Made by a program: the position numbers and the translations under genes. A DNA stretch of 31,287 bases. Source: a virus. Under the pieces are notes generated by a model. It saw only the letters and a list, made by a program, of their open reading frames with translations. It did not search any database and had not been told where the DNA came from. The first letter of the stretch is position 1. Each line of letters starts with the position of its first letter. Shown here in pieces: positions 8,178 to 15,101 of this stretch. Location: the IMG/VR virus record IMGVR_UViG_3300042905_000399, positions 1 to 31,287 of that record. The stretch is one strand, 5' to 3'.

Positions 8178-9563
8178 TTACCGGCTGATCTCTTCCCAGT
8201 CCAAAGAACCAAGAACCTGATCACCGTTGGATGCAGCCGTGCAAGCCAGCGTAATCTCATAGGCAGTCGCGGTAAATGGGTTGCGCTCAAGCTGGGTGGT
8301 AAACAGCGCAGCCTTCAGAATGTCCACGCTGGTGGCCCCTTGGTTGGAGCCTTGGAAATAGCCCGTTGCCAAGATGCGGCCCCCGGTAGAGGAGAACGAT
8401 GTGCCGGTGATGTTGTACTCAACAGAAGAGTTTGTGCCTGCACTAACCCAAGTGCCGCCTGTCGTGGTGCCGTTGACAACCACCGACCATTGATAGTTTG
8501 CGTTGTTTGTGACACCCAAAATTGATATCGCGGTCAGGATAGCAATGCCGTCCAACCGCGTTGATTTCAAGCGGAACGACACAATGGGGTAAACCGTTCC
8601 GGCAGTAGTCAGGGTTTTCGGGGTTGTGATGGGCGTCCCCGCCGACAACTGCGCTCCGCGTAGTTCATACCCACCCTCAGAGATCACCGTCGAGCAAACC
8701 TGTTTAAGGGTGCTGGCTCCGGTCGTGGCAGCCACGTTGGTCATCTCGTACCGCAGCGGGAGTGAAGCGGTGGTGATGTAGGTGGTGTTGACCAGATTGG
8801 CGTGATCAAAGTTGTGGCACGGGACAAATGACCCGTTGATGATGAAGCCAGTGCGCACCGTACCAAGACCCAGCCACTCAACGTCGAGGTACAGAATCTG
8901 CGCCTTGGAGGAATCAAGCGTCAGGCCAGACGGCCCGGTTCCATCCATCGGGTCTTGGTTCCAATCCGCCTGAGCCACACGGGTGTTGATTGGCGCGCCT
9001 GTCACGCTGCTGCGCTCGACCATGTAGTTGACCGAGCCCTCACGCTCAAAGTAAATGCCGTTAGCTGCGCCGTAGTAGCCAGCCCGCTGGCGCAGGTTGG
9101 CCTTGGCCGCACCAAACACAAACGTGTTCATCACCAACAGGCTCTTACCCGGCTGGTAGGAAAAGACTTTGATGGTCTCGCGGATGATCTCATCCCCACT
9201 GGCCGAGCCAACCGTCATGTTGATCAAACCTTCATCCGCGCTGAACGTGGCCGCTGCGGTTCCAGTGATGCTGTTGACCCACAGGTTGTTGTCCGCGTAG
9301 CGATGAGATGAGTCAAACAGGGTAAGAGGATTGCTGACCCGCAGCCTTCCAAAAGCATCCGTGTTGGTGCCACCAATTGATACCGGGATTGTTTCCATAG
9401 AAGCCACCAATTGACCCAGGATGTTGTCGAGTCGGTTGAAGTACAGACGCAGGATGTCAGCAAACTGATCGTGATACCGCTTCTCGTATTCAACAGGCGC
9501 GGTCGGCAGACGAGGCGCAACGACTCGGTTGAGTTCAAACTCTGATGTGACGATCAGGGTCAT
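8178..9563 (-). CDS. Beta-rich structural protein, probable tail appendage, 461 aa
   Basis: Start and previous stop abut as TAAATG, with GGAAGG just upstream. Residues about 25-50 are a short helix (EKRYHDQFADILRLYFNRLD). This is followed by GRLRVSNPLTLFDSSHRYAD, a motif I associate with phage structural proteins. The rest (about 85-461) is rich in Thr, Ser, Gly and Asn with alternating hydrophobic residues, as in beta-sandwich appendage proteins. No cleavage site or enzyme motif is seen. It lies directly after the nozzle/stabilization-type gene and before the internal proteins, so I infer a tail-associated or capsid-surface structural protein. It could be a tail spike lacking a recognisable enzymatic domain. 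Confidence 0.72.
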   Translation of the reverse strand: MTLIVTSEFELNRVVAPRLPTAPVEYEKRYHDQFADILRLYFNRLDNILGQLVASMETIPVSIGGTNTDAFGRLRVSNPLTLFDSSHRYADNNLWVNSITGTAAATFSADEGLINMTVGSASGDEIIRETIKVFSYQPGKSLLVMNTFVFGAAKANLRQRAGYYGAANGIYFEREGSVNYMVERSSVTGAPINTRVAQADWNQDPMDGTGPSGLTLDSSKAQILYLDVEWLGLGTVRTGFIINGSFVPCHNFDHANLVNTTYITTASLPLRYEMTNVAATTGASTLKQVCSTVISEGGYELRGAQLSAGTPITTPKTLTTAGTVYPIVSFRLKSTRLDGIAILTAISILGVTNNANYQWSVVVNGTTTGGTWVSAGTNSSVEYNITGTSFSSTGGRILATGYFQGSNQGATSVDILKAALFTTQLERNPFTATAYEITLACTAASNGDQVLGSLDWEEISR

Positions 9564-11717
9564 TTAACGCCTTCCGTCAGGACGTACGTCGAGCGACGGG
9601 ACACCCAACTGCCAGTTGACCCCAAGGCCATCTGAACTGACCTTGAACGCCATCTGCCTGCCACGGATGCGCGTGTAAACAATCTGGGTGAACTGCTGCA
9701 CCGTGTAGTTCCGCTGGCCCTGATAGTTCTGCGTGCTGGTTACAGTGGGCGTACCTGCGGCGCTGTAGTTGGCACCAGGGTTCTGGCGCGGGCGCAGTGT
9801 GAACGTGACCTGCGGGTTGTTGACGTACGACCCATCGAACGTGATGTCGGGGATCATCCGCCACGCAAAGCCGTAGTTGTGGCCATCACCGATGTCGAAG
9901 TCGGCAGACTGGATGAAGCAAGAGATCGGGCTGGGCGGGTTGGTGGTGCCGTCATCCACGCCGTTCTCATGGTAGAGCAACTGTCCGTTGTAGGTTGTAG
10001 CCGTGGGGAAGTCCCTCAAAGGCGTATCCAACCACGCCGTGCGCGACAGATTGCCATACGACCAGATGCGCTCCAAGTGGTTGTAAATGACGTACCTGTC
10101 AACTACGGTTGAACCCGCCGAGCAGTAGAACCACCAGATTTCGTTGTAGCCCTCATTGGTGCCGCCGTAAATCTGATACTGCTGCTGGAGGTTGATGTCG
10201 CCAAATATGTACTGACGCAGGGGGCAGTACAAGGTCTCGACCCGGCCAGAGTACATGTAAAACTTATCCAGCCCCATCCAGTACGTGATGTTGGCTGCTG
10301 TGGCCACAGAGTTGGGGCCAGCGATTGAGATGTTGTAGCCCAAAACCTGAAAGCCCCAGATGTACGGGGGGCCAAGGTACTGCATGGAGTAGATGGCTGC
10401 GTCAGTCCAGACCAGAATCTCTTGTCGGGTTTGTTGGTGGGCAACGATGCTCGACCCCGTGGACAGGCGGTAGCTGCCAGCCTGATTGGTTGCAGCGGGG
10501 GTCCATGTGGCGTAGTCTTCTTGGTCAGACCAACGGATTAGCAGCGGGTCTTGCGTCGCCGAGCCGTAGTCATTGCACCCGAAGGCAATTACAAACCGAG
10601 AAGCATCAGACACCGCGACCATGTTGGAAACAGTCGGGCAGCCGGAGTCCGTCGTGTAGGGTGATGGGCTTGTCGGAGACAGCAGGACTGCGCGGTCGTA
10701 AATCAACGGGTTGGCGTTGACCTTCCAAAGATACAAAGCTCCGCCACGCGGGTTGAGGACCAAATCTTGGCCGTAGTTGGTCTGACTCCACAGACGCAAC
10801 TGAGCGCCCACACCAGAAGTTGCGGCTTGTCCCCAACCAGAAGCATTGCTGTATTGATTGACCACGGCACCTGAGTCATGCGCCACGGCGGTGCTGCCCA
10901 CCCCGCGAGTGCAGCCTGTAAAGGTGGTGGATGTCTTGCCTGAGTATGTGATGTATTCACCACCAATACCGATGGCCCCTGAAGCAGAGAAGCCTGTCGT
11001 CGATACGACGGTGATGGTGGTGTCGCTGTTGTTTAAAGCACCGTTGAGTGTCGTTGATGCAGAAATAGTGGTCGTGCCACCCCAGCCTCCAGCGCCCCAA
11101 CCAGTAAGCGTGGTAAAAATTTCTTGCCCAATTGAAATCTGATAGGCAAACGTGGCTGCGCCCGTGGTGCCTGAAGAAGTGGCAGGCGAAGAAACAGTGA
11201 TGCTGTACGTCGAAGCATCAATGTATGTGATGCGAAACTCTTGGTTAAGCGCAGCCGCAGGGATGCCGTTGATAGCGCCCCCAACCCCGGAGATGGTTAC
11301 AAAATCCCCGTTTGACGACCCATACCCTGGGTCATTGACGATAACCGTTGTAGAGCCGTTGGTTGTCGTAAACGCATTGGCGGCAATGACGCTGGTACTG
11401 CGCAGCGGCGTAATGTCGTAGAAATCACCCCCGTTGGACTGCTGAATGTAGTACTTGAGGTGCGTGCCCAAACCCATCAGGTTGTAGCCCGCCAGGGTGA
11501 TCCAGTTCCATAGAGACCGGCACGTGCCCCAGAACGAACCAGTTGGTGGCGCAAGGCCCGTCTCTTGTATTCCGGTGTCCTTCACCCAGCCGCCCAACTT
11601 CTCTGGGTAGCCAGAGCGAAACCGCACCTTGTCCATCTCAAACCAAGTTCCCTCATTGGAGAGGGTGGTTGACTCTCGATTGACGCCTGGGCGTAGTTGC
11701 AGTTTCTGAAGTGGCAT
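9564..11717 (-). CDS. Tail nozzle / stabilization-type protein (P22 gp10 or T7 gp12-like role), 717 aa
   Basis: I chose the ATG at 11717, giving MPLQKLQLRPGVNRESTTLS and AGGACGACC just upstream. A longer in-frame start at 11792 would overlap the lysozyme gene by 68 bases and adds a Cys/Arg-rich leader unlike the rest. The opening, with MDKVRFRSGYPEKLGGW near residue 28, resembles tail tubular B / stabilization proteins that form the tip of podovirus tails. Residues about 110-190 and 220-286 look like inserted beta modules. The second contains EYITYSGKTSTTFTGCTRG, a pattern found in many phage structural proteins. The C-terminal half is beta-rich with many Trp and Tyr, typical of a propeller. 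The family assignment is by eye and the role is inferred from position. Confidence 0.8.
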   Translation of the reverse strand: MPLQKLQLRPGVNRESTTLSNEGTWFEMDKVRFRSGYPEKLGGWVKDTGIQETGLAPPTGSFWGTCRSLWNWITLAGYNLMGLGTHLKYYIQQSNGGDFYDITPLRSTSVIAANAFTTTNGSTTVIVNDPGYGSSNGDFVTISGVGGAINGIPAAALNQEFRITYIDASTYSITVSSPATSSGTTGAATFAYQISIGQEIFTTLTGWGAGGWGGTTTISASTTLNGALNNSDTTITVVSTTGFSASGAIGIGGEYITYSGKTSTTFTGCTRGVGSTAVAHDSGAVVNQYSNASGWGQAATSGVGAQLRLWSQTNYGQDLVLNPRGGALYLWKVNANPLIYDRAVLLSPTSPSPYTTDSGCPTVSNMVAVSDASRFVIAFGCNDYGSATQDPLLIRWSDQEDYATWTPAATNQAGSYRLSTGSSIVAHQQTRQEILVWTDAAIYSMQYLGPPYIWGFQVLGYNISIAGPNSVATAANITYWMGLDKFYMYSGRVETLYCPLRQYIFGDINLQQQYQIYGGTNEGYNEIWWFYCSAGSTVVDRYVIYNHLERIWSYGNLSRTAWLDTPLRDFPTATTYNGQLLYHENGVDDGTTNPPSPISCFIQSADFDIGDGHNYGFAWRMIPDITFDGSYVNNPQVTFTLRPRQNPGANYSAAGTPTVTSTQNYQGQRNYTVQQFTQIVYTRIRGRQMAFKVSSDGLGVNWQLGVPSLDVRPDGRR

Positions 11718-11724
11718 GGTCGTC

Positions 11725-12240
11725 CTACGACAAGAAGAGGGCGCGTTCGTCTTTGCGGCGTTTATCCAGCCCTGGCAGCACTTTACCCCCACCCTTGTTC
11801 CAAAGCAAGAAAGCGTCTGCTGCGCCTTCCCAATCGCCCCGGTTTGCTTTCATGCGGATGCTGCTGCGCTGGAGGTTGCCTAGCCCGAAATTAAAGGAAA
11901 TACTGACCAGAGCGTCAAAGCGGCCTTGACTGCCAACACTGCCGGGAACAAGTCGAAGAACACCACGTTCAAAACTTGCGACATCCGCGTCGAAGAGATC
12001 ATCAATTTCCTTTTTTGACCAGACACGGTTGTCCTCCGGTTTTAGTGGGTACTCCCTGCGAATCATGGGGATGTCGATCTGGGTCTTTCCTTCTGGCCGC
12101 ATCATAGGCAGGCGAATCTGTTCTTGGTACAGCACATGGCCATACCCAATAGTCCAGATGTGCGCCGGGCACAGGTACGGGCGGTTTCTAAACCCCTCGT
12201 ACTTATGCATCAAGTCAGCGCCAACCTTACTTAGTTTCAC
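11725..12240 (-). CDS. Endolysin, GH24 phage lysozyme with Cys at the catalytic Asp position
   Basis: It would cleave the beta-1,4 glycan bonds of peptidoglycan at lysis. From the GTG start the triad is Glu15 (KYEGF), Cys24 (YLCPAH) and Thr30 (TIGYGH), with the classic E-8-x-5-T spacing. FDALVSISFNFG and GLDKRRKDERALFL are the usual C-terminal lobe motifs. No signal peptide or SAR segment is visible, so it needs a holin. I chose the GTG at 12240 because it overlaps the holin stop as GTGA. A TTG at 12270 would add ten residues and overlap the holin gene by 34 bases. Length (171 aa) is normal for T4/P22-type lysozymes. Cys in place of Asp is known in P1 Lyz, so activity is expected. Confidence 0.92.
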   Translation of the reverse strand: MKLSKVGADLMHKYEGFRNRPYLCPAHIWTIGYGHVLYQEQIRLPMMRPEGKTQIDIPMIRREYPLKPEDNRVWSKKEIDDLFDADVASFERGVLRLVPGSVGSQGRFDALVSISFNFGLGNLQRSSIRMKANRGDWEGAADAFLLWNKGGGKVLPGLDKRRKDERALFLS

Positions 12241-12740
12241 TTCCGGCCCCAGGTGCGCGTCCCAAACCAAAATCCAATAATCCCGCCCAACATGGCCATT
12301 TCGTCGGGACTAAAAATAATATCCGAGTACCGCAGCACATCGTCCATACTCTTAATCATTCCAGGGTTTGTGTACAGGTAGTAACACAAAAACAAATTGA
12401 TCAGCACCAACTCCAGCACGAAGATGTACGTCACCGTCGGGCGCACGGTGCCGACGTAGTTGGCGACCCACTGGCTGGCCCTGTCCAATACCTTTTCATC
12501 GTGCTTGAGCGCGGCTTCCGTCATCTGCGCCTCGGTCTGCATCATGACCTGATCGGTGCGGATTTCTTCAATCTTCTGCTGCGCGGCATATCCTTGAGCG
12601 GCCAGGGCCAACTCACGCTCGTTTTGCATCCTGGCCAGGGCAAGCTCATGCTTTTGGTCGGCCTTGTTTTGGAAGTACTCAAGCAGTTTGGGCAGCCCGG
12701 AAATAAGCAGGCCGCCGAGGGTAGAGATGAGGGACAGCAT
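12237..12740 (-). CDS. Putative holin, 3TM GTA-type, 167 aa
   Basis: Residues 1-20 are hydrophobic (MLSLISTLGGLLISGLPKLL). Residues about 25-85 are a charged coiled coil with repeated Gln/Glu/Lys. Residues about 95-122 (VRPTVTYIFVLELVLINLFL) and about 147-165 (MAMLGGIIGFWFGTRTWGR) are membrane segments. The RP...TY segment and the closing GFWFGTRTWGRK match what I know of the holin-of-3TMs family (GTA_holin_3TM). It sits directly before the lysozyme, sharing GTGA with it, and follows another small membrane gene with a TAATG junction, so a role in opening the inner membrane at lysis is well supported by context. The coiled-coil insert makes it longer than small holins. Confidence 0.78.
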   Translation of the reverse strand: MLSLISTLGGLLISGLPKLLEYFQNKADQKHELALARMQNERELALAAQGYAAQQKIEEIRTDQVMMQTEAQMTEAALKHDEKVLDRASQWVANYVGTVRPTVTYIFVLELVLINLFLCYYLYTNPGMIKSMDDVLRYSDIIFSPDEMAMLGGIIGFWFGTRTWGRK

Positions 12741-13048
12741 TATCTTTTCTCCATTTTGGCTTCAATGATTGCAATCTTCTGGCGGTTGTACTGGATGTCA
12801 TCGCGGTTCTTTTGAATCTCAGCCGACAGGTCTTGCCGCAGCCGCTCACGCGCCAACTCTGCCCCAGTGTTGGTGGCCTGCTTGTTGTCACTTGTCACCA
12901 CAAGGCTGATCTTGCTGTTCAAAATCGTGACCTCATGGCTCAGGTTTGACAGCGCCGACATGAGATACACCACGCAGCTAAAAAGCAGTGGCAGCAGAGC
13001 AAACGCGATCTTTTCGATCAATGCGCTTTTTCCGGTTTCTTCAGCCAT
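12740..13048 (-). CDS. Small membrane-anchored coiled-coil protein in the lysis block, 102 aa
   Basis: The stop overlaps the holin start as TAATG. A single hydrophobic segment lies at about 12-32 (IAFALLPLLFSCVVYLMSAL), preceded by a short charged N-terminus. Residues about 40-102 form a heptad-like coiled coil (ELARERLRQDLSAEIQKNRD). One N-terminal membrane anchor plus a periplasm-facing coiled coil is the shape of an inner-membrane spanin. However, no paired outer-membrane lipoprotein gene is seen nested in or after it. It could also be an antiholin or a lysis accessory protein. I give no firm function. Confidence 0.72.
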   Translation of the reverse strand: MAEETGKSALIEKIAFALLPLLFSCVVYLMSALSNLSHEVTILNSKISLVVTSDNKQATNTGAELARERLRQDLSAEIQKNRDDIQYNRQKIAIIEAKMEKR

Positions 13049-13049
13049 T

Positions 13050-13529
13050 TTATCTCCCTTGTGCCGTGGCTTCCACGATGAACCAAACAGTTACGCCAAC
13101 AGTGACAAACACCACCAACGCGCCGATCAAAAGGATGAACAACTCGTCCAACTCCTGCTGCCGTTTCTTTGCGGCTTCTTTCTTACGCCTCGCTGCATGG
13201 GCTGCGTCTGCTTCCATCCGCTGTGCCCGAGCCGCAATCCGCATCCAGACATCCATCTTGTTTGCCTGGAAAAACAGCATCTTGATCTGTTCCTCAAACT
13301 GCTTGGCCTGCTCAATGGCCATTTCCAGTTCAAGCGCCTTGCCTAAAGCGGACCCTTTGAACTCACCCTGCTGCGACTTTTGAACAACTTCGATGGCGTC
13401 GGCTTTGGCATCAAAATATTTACCCAGCACCGGCCCGAGCGAGGTGACATCATCAACCGTCGCGGCAACCTTTTTTACAAGCTCAACCGCTGACGATATT
13501 GCAGCAAGGGCGGTGATCGGGTCGATCAT
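13050..13529 (-). CDS. Membrane protein with N-terminal MIDPITA motif, 159 aa
   Basis: The ATG at 13529 overlaps the stop of a 31-codon frame as ATGA. The protein starts MIDPITALAAISSAVELVKK, a pattern I know from conserved proteins of environmental phages placed near lysis or tail genes. Residues about 65-128 are charged and helical (AARRKKEAAKKRQQELDEL). A single membrane span follows at about 130-152 (FILLIGALVVFVTVGVTVWF), leaving a short C-terminal tail. It lies just before the two other small membrane genes of the lysis block. The first ten codons or so are duplicated 750 bases upstream (14252-14280). The function is unknown; a lysis or membrane role is inferred from the span and position. 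Confidence 0.75.
   Translation of the reverse strand: MIDPITALAAISSAVELVKKVAATVDDVTSLGPVLGKYFDAKADAIEVVQKSQQGEFKGSALGKALELEMAIEQAKQFEEQIKMLFFQANKMDVWMRIAARAQRMEADAAHAARRKKEAAKKRQQELDELFILLIGALVVFVTVGVTVWFIVEATAQGR
13501..13529. repeat. Direct repeat copy A flanking the oxygenase insertion
   Basis: 29 bases matching 14252-14280 with two mismatches by eye. This copy covers the first codons of the intact 159-residue gene. The two copies lie in the same orientation, about 750 bases apart, and enclose the AT-rich oxygenase gene. Confidence 0.85.
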
Positions 13530-13621
13530 GATGCGCGTTGGGCCTGATGCCCAGACGAAAAAAAATTTACCAGTGCAATGCGGCTGGCTTCCTCAAGAAC
13601 ATCGTCTAATACAATCAACAT
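13526..13621 (-). CDS. Possible 31-codon ORF, remnant or linker peptide
   Basis: An ATG frame at 13621 overlaps the oxygenase stop by seven bases and ends with a TGA that overlaps the next ATG as ATGA. The peptide begins MLIVLDDVLEEASRIA, then becomes polar. Two tight junctions argue that it is translated and couples the oxygenase to the downstream gene. The VLDDVL opening resembles the first strand of 2OG-oxygenase-type proteins, so it may be the leftover start of a lost gene. No further evidence; low confidence. Confidence 0.35.
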   Translation of the reverse strand: MLIVLDDVLEEASRIALVNFFSSGHQAQRAS

Positions 13622-14175
13622 TTTGTATATACCAAAGCAAAAGTTAATCTGTAAAACGAGGCAATATATGATTGAGGGCGGATTGTATGAGGTATCTTTG
13701 CGTCAAATGCAATTATTCTGCCGGGGGTATATGCGCTGGCAAACCTGATATTTTTACCAGCCTCATCATAGAACAGCGTTTCCCCATGCCAGCCATCTTG
13801 CCAGTCTAGATTTACGTAGTACAAAACAACTTTATCCTCTGGGTGCGTATGAATAAAATTAACATCCGCAGGTGTGGATAAATTTAAAACAGCTTTGCTA
13901 AGCGTATGCCCGACGAGCTCTTGCCCGACCGGGGTTTGCTGTAGCCGCTCTATGTATTCAAGCGACTTTAAATCATCTTCAGAAAAAGCAGAGTGTAAAA
14001 ACTCATATCCTTTTTTCTCTGGCGTAACACTGTCTGCCCAACCAATTTTAAAAAACGAGTTTCTCATAAACTGATAAACCCATGAACGATACGACATGTC
14101 AAACACGCTATCGTACAGCCGCAGCTTGCGTCCGTTGTCAACTTCAGCTTCAATAATTGTTTGGTTTTGCAGCAT
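13615..14175 (-). CDS. 2-oxoglutarate/Fe(II)-dependent oxygenase (prolyl-hydroxylase-like), 186 aa
   Basis: These enzymes couple decarboxylation of 2-oxoglutarate to hydroxylation of a protein, nucleic acid or small molecule. The C-terminal half shows the double-stranded beta-helix core: NFIHTHPEDKVVLYYVNLDW (first iron ligand His109), GETLFYDE at 131-138, PGRIIAFDAKIPHTIRP with distal ligand His163, and Arg176 as probable 2OG anchor. The usual HxD reads His-Thr-His here, so the acidic ligand is unclear; Glu113 or Asp114 might serve. The start ATG has no clear ribosome binding site, unlike its neighbours. Hand-counted GC is about 42% over 13621-14160, against 57% and 65% in two sampled lines of the upstream ATP-grasp gene. 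With the flanking direct repeat this points to recent acquisition. The substrate is unknown. Confidence 0.85.
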   Translation of the reverse strand: MLQNQTIIEAEVDNGRKLRLYDSVFDMSYRSWVYQFMRNSFFKIGWADSVTPEKKGYEFLHSAFSEDDLKSLEYIERLQQTPVGQELVGHTLSKAVLNLSTPADVNFIHTHPEDKVVLYYVNLDWQDGWHGETLFYDEAGKNIRFASAYTPGRIIAFDAKIPHTIRPQSYIASFYRLTFALVYTKC

Positions 14176-14217
14176 TTGAATTGGTTATTTTTTGGTGTAC
14201 GACCGTGTTTTACTCGA

Positions 14218-14280
14218 CTACAATCTGAACATACTCATCGCAAAAGATACGGCAGCAAGGGCGCTTATCGGGTCGATCAT
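14218..14280 (-). pseudogene. 20-codon remnant of the MIDPI-type gene
   Basis: The ATG at 14280 overlaps the TctC-like stop as ATGA, the junction expected for a real gene. The frame starts MIDPISALAAVS, closely matching the first twelve residues of the 159-residue protein (MIDPITALAAIS), then diverges and stops after 20 codons. I read it as the broken or displaced 5' end of that gene, left behind when the oxygenase segment entered. It could instead be a decayed paralogue. Confidence 0.6.
14252..14280. repeat. Direct repeat copy B flanking the oxygenase insertion
   Basis: Matches 13501-13529 at 27 of 29 positions in the same orientation. It encodes the start of the truncated MIDPI frame and abuts the TctC-like gene. 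Confidence 0.85.
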
Positions 14281-15101
14281 GGTATTGGTATGAGCGCATA
14301 TTCTCGCAGCAACTGGCTGCGAAGTGTTGCAGCATCTGCTTTAAAAAACGGTTGTGGCAGGGCAGCCATATTCTCAGCGGTCACGACTTTCTTCGCGGCT
14401 TGTGCGACCTTGCCATTCTCATTTCCGGCTTTGACAAACAAAGCAGTCCAAGAGAAATCAGGAACACCCGTTTGATCAAGCCGCCCCAGCGAACGCAGGT
14501 GGCCACTTTGAACCAAGGCCGCCGCAGAACTGGTTGCGCCTCCAAATGCGTAGTCCAGAATGCCAGACGACAGGTCTGTGTACAGTTGGGTTATCTGCTT
14601 GTAATTTATTTGCTGCGTGTTGGTGCCGATGGTCTTGTCCAAAATGTGCATGGACGCATTCGCCGACGGGTGTGCAGTACCGCCCTTGAGGCCGTTGTTG
14701 GCCTTGGAAAGAGCCACCAGCCCCGCCACATCCTTGACCGGAGACTTGGCAGGCACCAAGATGTTCATCGGCGCATGGGTCAACCCAACGACCGGCACGA
14801 ACTCGCTGATGGGGTCAAAGTCTTTTTGCGGCAGCGTTTTGGCCACAAAAGGAACGGCGAAGCTGCCGATCAAGATGTGATCCCCGCTGAGTTGGTTGAA
14901 GGCCCGGAATCCGACAACACCGTTCCCGCCTGGGGCGTTTGTCACGACTACGTCCACCCCAAGCTCTTTGGCCAGCAGCGGCTGGAGAAACCTTGCCGCT
15001 TGATCCGACAGGGAGCCTGGGCCCGATGTGGTGACGATGGTCAGCGTTGACGCAAACACATTGGTCGAGATCAAAGCCAACGCCAACAGAAACCGCTTCA
15101 C
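14277..15101 (-). CDS. TctC/Bug-family periplasmic solute-binding protein, 274 aa
   Basis: The GTG start overlaps the ATP-grasp stop as GTGA. Residues 1-17 are a Sec signal peptide: MKRF, a hydrophobic core, then NVFA before the mature start, with no lipobox Cys. The mature chain shows the fold signatures of tripartite tricarboxylate transporter binding proteins. These are TSGPGSLSDQAARFLQPLLA, NAPGGNGVVGFRAF, the MNILVPAKSPVKDVAGLVAL segment, GTAHPSANASMHIL, then YTDLSSGILDYAFGG and LVQSGHLRSLG. At 274 residues it is shorter than the usual roughly 320. No TctA or TctB membrane partner is nearby, so it would have to use a host transporter or do another periplasmic job. The family is huge in Burkholderiales and rare in phages. 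GC is like the neighbours, so it is well settled. Confidence 0.9.
   Translation of the reverse strand: MKRFLLALALISTNVFASTLTIVTTSGPGSLSDQAARFLQPLLAKELGVDVVVTNAPGGNGVVGFRAFNQLSGDHILIGSFAVPFVAKTLPQKDFDPISEFVPVVGLTHAPMNILVPAKSPVKDVAGLVALSKANNGLKGGTAHPSANASMHILDKTIGTNTQQINYKQITQLYTDLSSGILDYAFGGATSSAAALVQSGHLRSLGRLDQTGVPDFSWTALFVKAGNENGKVAQAAKKVVTAENMAALPQPFFKADAATLRSQLLREYALIPIP

Noticed and set aside
11718-11792. Upstream extension of the nozzle-type gene
   Set aside because: It overlaps the lysozyme by 68 bases and adds an atypical Cys/Arg leader, while the ATG at 11717 has a good AGGA site.
13530-13614. Possible tRNA or small RNA near the oxygenase
   Set aside because: No cloverleaf or anticodon arm can be drawn; the run of eight T on the minus strand lacks a strong preceding stem.
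14176-14217. Possible transposon end beside the oxygenase
   Set aside because: No inverted repeats or transposase; the flanking direct repeat is better explained by duplication of a gene start.
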